A stretch of 39,727 nt of DNA from assembly GCA_900321005.1 (NCBI GenBank), contig ONUF01000016.1:1-39727 (forward strand). The letters are read 5' to 3'. Shown here one piece after another: positions 33,964 through 39,727 of the stretch. Under the pieces are notes generated by a model that saw only the letters and a program-made list of their open reading frames with translations, did no database searches and was not told where the DNA came from. The translations under genes were made by a program, and so were the position numbers. Source of the stretch: an uncultured Bacteroidales bacterium (GTDB lineage: Bacteria > Bacteroidota > Bacteroidia > Bacteroidales > Paludibacteraceae). Within the stretch, counting starts at the first letter, position 1. The number at the start of each line of letters is the position of its first letter.

Positions 33964-36900
33964 TTACTTAATGAGGTTACCCATGGCGTCGTACAGGTGG
34001 CCGTTGGTACGGATATACAGTTTGTCGCAGATGAGCAGTTTTTGTGCTTGCACTTTTCCTTGCGTGGAGGCATCGGAGACAGGGTCGATATCCAAGGTGC
34101 TTGGCGGAATCGTAAAGCGGCCCCGGAGGAAGAGTCGTCCGCGGGTAGTGCCCTCGTCGGTGTCGAAAGTATAATCCGAATCGAACAGGTCGGTCTCAGA
34201 GCCCGTCTGCATATCAATCAGCCACACTTCCTCCAGGCGGTCGAGCCACTCGTTGTCGCACAGCGAGACGGTTAGAGACTGCGATTTCGGGCTATAGAGG
34301 GTGAGCGCTATACCTTGGTCAAGCCGTACATCGGACACGCCGGCAAAGGCCATGTCTCCATACTCGAGCGAACTATACAGCAAGGGGCGCGAAGCCTCGA
34401 GCGACTGCTTGGCGACATCGATACCCGTTTGGTAGGTCTGTGTATAACGCGTGGGATGGCTATAGACCGTCGTTTGGTCGATGGCGCCATCGGCATCCGT
34501 GATATCGAGACGGAGCCACTGAACCGATTGATCCACGAGGGCTTGGTCTTCAAAGGACAGATAGCCGTTATCTGCCGCCTGGTAAGCAAAGGGCTTTGCG
34601 GGCGGGATGGAGGTAGGCATCTCTTGGTAGAACGAGCCATCCGGCTGCATCCAGGCCACAACTATACCCTCCGGCGCGGGCGTATGGGTATAAGTATGGG
34701 TGAAAGGCGAGACGAGCAGGTTCCATCCGGCTTCCGTCGGTTCGCCGTCGCTATGCGTTACCGCCACTCGGTTCGTTAGTTGAGACAGGTCAATCGGGAA
34801 ATAGAACTCCCGGTAGTAGTCCACACCCGAAAACATCTCGTATCCCACCCCGCCGGCGATGGTACCTACTGTCGGCAGCGTCTCCCAGTTATAGCCGGCT
34901 GCGCCATTCACGGCACGGCTGCTCTCGCTGTAGGAGCGGAGTACCCAACCGCTTCCGGAGAGATAGTTAATCGGAGCTCCGTTGGATAAGCCGACGGTGC
35001 TCAGTTCGCAGTTCACGGGAAGGCCGAAGGGGAAGTAAGCGTCCTTGGAGGTAATGATACGCGTGTAATACACGGGACCGGCGACAGCGCCGGCATTCTC
35101 CAGCTCGGCTGCGTGCTCGGGGTTCGTTCGTAAGACGAGTGCTTCCGCAGTCAGTTTGTTGCCGCTATTGACCACTATCTTCGCATCCGGCGCGACATAG
35201 ATCTTCTGCGTAGAGATATTACCGTCCACCGTGAGCGTTGCGCGTTTGACAAAGAGCGGTCGGTGTTGATCCGTAGTGATGGTGGTATCGGAAGTGATCT
35301 CCTGCGGGATGACATAGGTATGATGACTGGCGACGGCGCCGTCTGTGCGGTACTTTTGGACCAGTATATAGGCGGTGTCGCCCGGTTCGCCGGTATAAGC
35401 GATTTTCATCGTCTGGTCAGCCGCACGCGCCGTCTGAGCATATGCCGTCTTGTTCACATGATAAGGCCAGCCGGCTAAGTCCCAATGGGACACATTGAGC
35501 GTGAGGGTATGATTCGTATTATCGACATCGACGATGTCGGCGCGGAAGCCCTTTTCCGACAGTTCTTCCACTTTCCATTTATACTCCGCTCCGTAGGCCG
35601 ATCGTTCGGCATTTGTAGTCGGGAAAGAGTAATACGGCGGGGCAAAGAAGTGCTCGATTTGATGGCGAAAAGTCTCGTCGGACAGTTCGTTAAAATATCC
35701 TCCGCGCAGCGCGATCGTAGCGTCGTCGGCGCGATAGGCTATTTGTCCTTTTACGGCAGAGAAGCGTCCACCTTGAACGTCTATCGTTCCACCCGGCTCT
35801 GCGCGCAGCGCTTGCGTTTCGTAAGTTGCATCGGTAGCAGAGATCTTTGGGGCGCCCGTGACGGTGATTTTTCCTCCTGAAGCAGCCGTAAGCCCGAAGG
35901 CATATCTTCCCGTACTGGAAGCTTCTACCTCTCCGCCGGAAACGGTTACCAAGGATGCCGCTTGATCCGACATATTTTTCGCGAGCACGGCATAGGTACT
36001 GCTCGCAGAAGCCGCTTGGATCTTACCGCCTTTTATCTCCATGACGGCATCGTTCGTTCCGTTTGCTACCACCTGGACGGTGTACATCCCGGTGGATGTA
36101 TTCTCGCTAAACAGCGTTCCGCTTTCCAGGATGGCTTTACCCTTCCGGAGCACCAGCAAATAGCCATATCTCGACGAACCGGTGATTCCGAAGAGTCCAC
36201 CTGTTCCGCTGTCTTTGATGGTTAAGGTCGTATTATCCTTATCCACGACGCAGAACGTGGTAATCAGGTCTTTTACTACGAGGGAATGGCCGTTGAGATC
36301 GAAGGTAGTGACCGCATTGTCGGGCGCGGCGTTGTAATTTAAGGTCTCGCCGATATAGTCTATATCAGAAAGGAGTGTGATTGTTGCCTTCGGGTGTTTC
36401 TGCGCTTGGCTGAATGCGCGAGCGAAAGAGGAATAGAAGCGCTCCGTTGAACCGGTGGTCACTTTCGCCACTCCGGGTCCGGGAGCTACGGTATAGCGAT
36501 AGCCTTCGGCATACTCGGGATCGGCTTCCGTCAGCGGGATGACACAACAATCATCGTTCGCATGGGTAGCCAATTGGCTATAATTGACATAGTATCCTCC
36601 GGCAAGGTATGCCAACTCGAGGGGGGAGATGATGTTTCTTCCGTTAGGCGTATTCTCGGTTTCCGTACCCGTTAAGGCGCGAATTTTGCCGTCATAAACG
36701 ATTATTTTTGCCTCTGCCGTACCATACGCACCTGTCTTCGTGTCATCTTGGCGGAAGATATAAGCATAGTTTTCATGGGGATGAATGGACGTGAACTGCC
36801 CGTTATGGATGGTTACCGTAGCCTGCATGGCATAACCGGCAGCTCCGTTATCGGACTCAGCGGATAAACCTCCGGATGCCCATGCCGCGATACTATTGCC

Positions 36901-38313
36901 GTCAATAGAGTCACTGACGACATTAAACGTTCCGCCGAAGATCTCTATTTCGGCTTTGTTTTTCGATGCGTCCGCGTCGCAATAGTGCTCGTGGTTCCAA
37001 GGACCGGCTATTACTCCTCGGGGACTATACGCACCATAGATATTAAAGGTCGGATTACCGGTTACGGTTACTTTATTCCGGTAGCATCCGATACCGGTTG
37101 CTCCCTTATACTGATAAATAGTAAATGTACCGCCGCTTATATCGAGTTTTCCCCAGTTGCGCAGTAAGTCGATATTACTCTCATTGGGCACGTAGTTTCC
37201 TTCGTCATCGCGCGTATCGACGAGAAAAGTGCCGCCGGAAATAGTCATTTCGCTCAGGCTCTCTTCGAGTAGATGGTGGGGTGTCTGATCATCAAAGAGA
37301 CGTGACCCGTTGGAAACGGCTGCAAAGATCTGGCGGGCAGAAGGGTCGGATGCGCGCGCCGTGAAGGTCCCCCCGCTGATATGCATCTTACCGCGCGCTT
37401 TCACGATGCGGTCGCCGAATTTCTTTATGTCGGCTTCCGTCCGCACTACACATACGTTGTTCGTCTCTGTTTCAGCAAGGAAAGTACCGCCGGAGATATA
37501 CACTTCTCCGCTATATACCACATCCTCCGTAGTACCAATCCAGCCCGTTGCCGCCACGGTATAGGAGGAAAGAGCCGTTCCTACTGCAAAGGCTTCCAAT
37601 GTGCCTCCGTAAATATAAGCTATCCCCCGTTGCTGGGAAAGCGCACGCGCGTTCTTATACTTGGTTACGGTAGCGCGCATATGTCCTCCGGTGATATAGA
37701 GCGAACTATAACTGGAGATAGCATAGGCTGTCATTGTAGCGACCGACTCCACCATTCCGCCGGTTACGCGTATAACGGCATCCGGACTGGAAGTGCTATT
37801 CAAGGCTACCGCCGGATGCCAATTATCTTCATCGGGATCATCGATGGTGTTCTCGCAGTAGAGCTTGCCTCCGGCCATCTCCAGTTCGCCTTGATAGACA
37901 GCGACCGTATAGATATTGACATCGCTCTCCATCCGCTTATAGAGGCATCCTCCTTGCGTAGCAGAATGATCGGTGATGGTCAGTTTGGCATCCGCTTTGT
38001 TGACCACCAGCAAGCGGTCCGAGGTATTGTCTGTGATGGTGTGATTGTTCAGGTCAAAGATATGGCGAGCATCCGCCGCAGCAGGGCGACAGTTGATTGT
38101 CTGCGTACGGGTGATATCGGCAAGCAAGGTGATTGTTGCTTCCTGCTGCGTCATCGCGAAAGCCCATCCTGTATCGAAATCGGCAAACTCTATCGGGTCG
38201 GCAGCATCCACCTGCACGCTAAGCACGTTCTGCGCGTGAGCGGCCGCCCATCCAAACAGGCAACATACAGCAGTCAGGATAGCGAAAATATGCCGATGCC
38301 CGACCTGAACCAT
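33964..38313 (-). CDS. Large secreted beta-helix surface protein with short C-terminal tail (1449 aa)
   Basis: A signal peptide (hydrophobic core IFAILTAVCCLFGWAAAHA) is followed by two right-handed beta-helix regions. The first (~30-640) opens with ITLLADITRTQTINC and FDLNNHTIT; the second (~655-960) with ITLLSDIDYIGETLNY and FDLNGHSLV. Both carry repeated ISGGTF/GGKL/GGTLEA turns. A C-terminal domain (YYTRIITSKDAYFPFGLPVN, GVGYEMFSG) parallels the FGVPW domain of the two adhesins. There are no InlB repeats. The last residues (QKLLICDKLYIRTNGHLYD, then AMGNLIK) are the shared tail. Its ATG overlaps the stop of the preceding gene (TAATG). Probably a surface or exported protein; no substrate or partner can be named. 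Confidence 0.78.
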   Translation of the reverse strand: MVQVGHRHIFAILTAVCCLFGWAAAHAQNVLSVQVDAADPIEFADFDTGWAFAMTQQEATITLLADITRTQTINCRPAAADARHIFDLNNHTITDNTSDRLLVVNKADAKLTITDHSATQGGCLYKRMESDVNIYTVAVYQGELEMAGGKLYCENTIDDPDEDNWHPAVALNSTSSPDAVIRVTGGMVESVATMTAYAISSYSSLYITGGHMRATVTKYKNARALSQQRGIAYIYGGTLEAFAVGTALSSYTVAATGWIGTTEDVVYSGEVYISGGTFLAETETNNVCVVRTEADIKKFGDRIVKARGKMHISGGTFTARASDPSARQIFAAVSNGSRLFDDQTPHHLLEESLSEMTISGGTFLVDTRDDEGNYVPNESNIDLLRNWGKLDISGGTFTIYQYKGATGIGCYRNKVTVTGNPTFNIYGAYSPRGVIAGPWNHEHYCDADASKNKAEIEIFGGTFNVVSDSIDGNSIAAWASGGLSAESDNGAAGYAMQATVTIHNGQFTSIHPHENYAYIFRQDDTKTGAYGTAEAKIIVYDGKIRALTGTETENTPNGRNIISPLELAYLAGGYYVNYSQLATHANDDCCVIPLTEADPEYAEGYRYTVAPGPGVAKVTTGSTERFYSSFARAFSQAQKHPKATITLLSDIDYIGETLNYNAAPDNAVTTFDLNGHSLVVKDLITTFCVVDKDNTTLTIKDSGTGGLFGITGSSRYGYLLVLRKGKAILESGTLFSENTSTGMYTVQVVANGTNDAVMEIKGGKIQAASASSTYAVLAKNMSDQAASLVTVSGGEVEASSTGRYAFGLTAASGGKITVTGAPKISATDATYETQALRAEPGGTIDVQGGRFSAVKGQIAYRADDATIALRGGYFNELSDETFRHQIEHFFAPPYYSFPTTNAERSAYGAEYKWKVEELSEKGFRADIVDVDNTNHTLTLNVSHWDLAGWPYHVNKTAYAQTARAADQTMKIAYTGEPGDTAYILVQKYRTDGAVASHHTYVIPQEITSDTTITTDQHRPLFVKRATLTVDGNISTQKIYVAPDAKIVVNSGNKLTAEALVLRTNPEHAAELENAGAVAGPVYYTRIITSKDAYFPFGLPVNCELSTVGLSNGAPINYLSGSGWVLRSYSESSRAVNGAAGYNWETLPTVGTIAGGVGYEMFSGVDYYREFYFPIDLSQLTNRVAVTHSDGEPTEAGWNLLVSPFTHTYTHTPAPEGIVVAWMQPDGSFYQEMPTSIPPAKPFAYQAADNGYLSFEDQALVDQSVQWLRLDITDADGAIDQTTVYSHPTRYTQTYQTGIDVAKQSLEASRPLLYSSLEYGDMAFAGVSDVRLDQGIALTLYSPKSQSLTVSLCDNEWLDRLEEVWLIDMQTGSETDLFDSDYTFDTDEGTTRGRLFLRGRFTIPPSTLDIDPVSDASTQGKVQAQKLLICDKLYIRTNGHLYDAMGNLIK

Positions 38314-38750
38314 TATTCTTTATTATCAGTCCATCCTGCTTTCCGAATGATTACTTTTTTCGTTACGCCATATGCCATGGAGAGGAGGATGAACAGGAGC
38401 CACGGGGTGTCGCCGAGGGGTTGCTGTTCGCCTTCTTCCTCCTCATCGTCACCCGGCGTACCGGGGTTACCTGCACGTCTGGGACCTATGTTCGCACGGC
38501 CAATGCCATATGCCTCCGCGTTCACGGTACCATCCTCGTTGAGTACAGACTGCTGTTCATCTTGGTTCCACTGCACCGAATAGGCACTCGTAGATTGAAA
38601 AGCCACCGATGGTGCTTCTATCCCTTGTACATTGTACATTGTTCTTTGTACTTTGTACTGGTTCTTGTATTCGACAGCTGTTGCCTGCATGGCGCCCAAG
38701 AGCACCAGCAGAACAACTATCCATATATTTCGCAACATATTCATTCTCAT
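38313..38750 (-). CDS. Small envelope protein with C-terminal membrane helix (~145 aa)
   Basis: From the ATG at 38750 (MRMNMLRNIWIVVLLVLLGA) there is a signal peptide, then APSVAFQSTSAYSVQW, a Gly/Pro/Glu-rich spacer and PLGDTPWLLFILLSMAYGV, a C-terminal transmembrane segment followed by a basic tail. An in-frame ATG at 38777 would add nine residues. The FQSTSAYS...LNEDGT...PLGD...LL.L..AYG layout is one I associate with short Bacteroidales envelope proteins located beside large surface proteins, but it has no function that I know. Residues following VEYKNQ (YKVQRTMYNVQG) are encoded by the heptamer repeat at 38624-38658. Its stop overlaps the start of the 1449-aa gene by one base, so the two are coupled. 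Confidence 0.68.
   Translation of the reverse strand: MRMNMLRNIWIVVLLVLLGAMQATAVEYKNQYKVQRTMYNVQGIEAPSVAFQSTSAYSVQWNQDEQQSVLNEDGTVNAEAYGIGRANIGPRRAGNPGTPGDDEEEEGEQQPLGDTPWLLFILLSMAYGVTKKVIIRKAGWTDNKE
38624..38658. repeat. Heptamer tandem repeat inside the small envelope protein gene (5 units)
   Basis: In-phase 7-bp units on the plus strand: CTTGTAC, ATTGTAC, ATTGTTC, TTTGTAC, TTTGTAC. They encode YKVQRTMYNVQ in the mature N-terminus. Confidence 0.75.
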
Positions 38751-38767
38751 AATGTTTCTACTTAAAT

Positions 38768-38795
38768 CATTCAACATTCAAAATTAAACATTACT
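38768..38795. repeat. Heptamer tandem repeat at the gene boundary (4 units)
   Basis: In-phase 7-bp units on the plus strand: CATTCAA, CATTCAA, AATTAAA, CATTACT. They span the stop codon of the right-edge gene and the start region of the next. Confidence 0.7.
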
Positions 38796-39727
38796 TAACT
38801 GCTTTTCCTGTTGCGTCAAAGAGTTTGCCGTCAACCATGATAAACATCTTGTCCTCAATAATCAGCTTGCGAGCCTTCGTACCTTGTACATCGTCACTTT
38901 GTACATTTCCGCCTCCTGTCGCAATCTGCGGACTCTTGCGGGTGATGATAAAGCGATCGTGCTTCTCGTTATCGTTGGTCATGAACCAATAGATACCGCC
39001 TGTTTCTATCCGTGTGTAGATATTGGCTTCAATATCGTACAGATAGATAGCTTCATCGCTATTGAGGTAATCGAAGTACATCGTGTAGTTGTTGTCTTCG
39101 CCGGCGCGGAAGCCGATTACTGTTCCTTCCAACTCAGGTATAGCGGAAACGCTGTTCTCCGTTCCTTCGCTGTCGGTGGTGTAGAGATAGAGGGCAGACT
39201 CATTGCCGTCCCATTTGTCGCCGTCCCATCCGTTATCGAAGCCTGTTGAGAAATCTTCGCGCTCTAACAACAACAGTTTGTCATCATAGTTCTCACCGCT
39301 CACTTTGATCTTCAATACCACCGGTTCTTCTGCTTGCGCATGTTTGGGAGCATGCAGCGCATCACCGATAATCGAACCACGTGTTGTACTGCGAACGTGA
39401 CGCTCGTAGTTGAGATGCAACGTACCTTCGTTCGATTTATCCGTATTCTTCACGAAGAATCCTTGCATGGAGTTGATGTGGTCATCGCCGTCTTTATAAG
39501 GAGCCGCGTGAATAGGAACGGTCACATAGGTTCCACCGGCATACCGTGCTTCGGCTTCGGAGCCTGATCCTGTCTTATCCACACCGGTGTTGAAGAAGTA
39601 GATATTAGCTAACAGGCCTTCCAAATCATCAGTTGTCAAGGCATTGATGTCAATCGGCGCCGTCCAGCTGTTGCCTACCACCATGTTCTCGTCAGCAGGC
39701 ACGGTTATATCCTTCGTGGTGGTCGGA
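38791..39727 (-). CDS. Large surface protein, C-terminal part (5' end beyond window)
   Basis: The frame is open to the right edge (PTTTKDITVPADENMVVGNS and on); the GTG at 39702 is internal, not a start. The visible ~312 residues hold a beta-sandwich region (LKIKVSGENYDDKLLLLERE, YTMYFDYLNSDEAIYLYDIE) and end in the shared tail ARKLIIEDKMFIMVDGKLFD-ATGKAVK. The region matches in kind the C-terminal part of the 3340- and 2040-aa adhesins, so the missing part is probably a large repeat protein. It ends near the small envelope protein gene, in the same direction. The GNVQSDDVQGTK stretch just before the tail is encoded by a heptamer-type repeat. Confidence 0.75.
   Translation of the reverse strand, partial: PTTTKDITVPADENMVVGNSWTAPIDINALTTDDLEGLLANIYFFNTGVDKTGSGSEAEARYAGGTYVTVPIHAAPYKDGDDHINSMQGFFVKNTDKSNEGTLHLNYERHVRSTTRGSIIGDALHAPKHAQAEEPVVLKIKVSGENYDDKLLLLEREDFSTGFDNGWDGDKWDGNESALYLYTTDSEGTENSVSAIPELEGTVIGFRAGEDNNYTMYFDYLNSDEAIYLYDIEANIYTRIETGGIYWFMTNDNEKHDRFIITRKSPQIATGGGNVQSDDVQGTKARKLIIEDKMFIMVDGKLFDATGKAVK
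38876..38904. repeat. Heptamer tandem repeat before the C-terminal tail (4 units, one slipped)
   Basis: Plus-strand units TTCGTAC, CTTGTAC, ATCGTCAC (one base longer), TTTGTAC. They are the same GTAC-type word family as 38624-38658 and encode NVQSDDVQGTK. Confidence 0.6.

Noticed and set aside
1-39727. Insertion sequences, integrases, rRNA, riboswitches of known type
   Set aside because: No transposase or integrase reading frames, no rRNA-like sequence and no recognisable known riboswitch core were seen; the greA leader is the only structured leader that stands out.

Overview
The window looks like part of a metagenomic contig from an uncultured gut- or rumen-type Bacteroidales (Bacteroidota). 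Three things point there. Four of five recognisable promoters fit the Bacteroidota sigma pattern TTTG-N20-TAnnTTTG and the fifth fits with TTG at -33. There is a PorW/SprE-type lipoprotein of the type IX secretion system (T9SS). The rest is dominated by very large secreted repeat proteins with Bacteroidales-style C-terminal tails. Almost everything lies on the minus strand, so transcription runs right to left.

Left end (1-2155). The first ~220 bases are much more GC-rich than the rest and encode the C-terminus of an AGE-family sugar epimerase. They run, through a ~21-base stretch that makes sense in both genes, into the start of a minus-strand greA. This looks like a chimeric assembly join. 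Upstream of greA are a 35-aa ORF and a structured ~127-nt leader that resembles an attenuator. Then come miaB (minus) and a tRNA-Pro(GGG) gene (plus) with its own promoter and terminator.

Housekeeping/T9SS block (2154-6874): porW/sprE-like lipoprotein, tsaB, and an outer-membrane barrel with an N-terminal SH3-like domain. They are tightly packed and probably form the distal part of an operon that begins at the promoter at 14533-14564 with three secreted repeat proteins (392, 431 and 1694 aa). Those proteins share a Cys/Trp module that I do not recognise. The 1694-aa protein ends in a type A-like T9SS sorting domain.

Adhesin block (14601-33901). One transcript has its own promoter and encodes a 3340-aa beta-solenoid/InlB-repeat adhesin, a 47-aa peptide and a 617-aa secreted protein. 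A second encodes an antitoxin, a YoeB-like toxin, a 2040-aa paralogous adhesin and a 50-aa peptide, and ends at a terminator. The two small peptides are paralogous, and the junctions before them are an identical 25 bp carrying an unusually strong Shine-Dalgarno sequence.

Right end (33964-39727): a 1449-aa beta-helix protein translationally coupled to a small envelope protein, and the C-terminal part of another large surface protein cut by the window edge.

Two observations stand out. (1) Six secreted proteins of different architecture share a ~35-residue C-terminal tail (K..I.(N/D)(G/K)...I......Y/F...G...K), a candidate sorting or anchoring signal, and the two largest are each followed by a tiny paralogous peptide. 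(2) Degenerate tandem repeats with a 7-bp period and unrelated unit sequences occur at about ten places, several in frame inside conserved genes (miaB, tsaB twice, porW). No stretch over 300 bases lacks a gene. The larger gaps (428-636, 26639-26899, 33728-33963) hold leaders, promoters, hairpins and a terminator.
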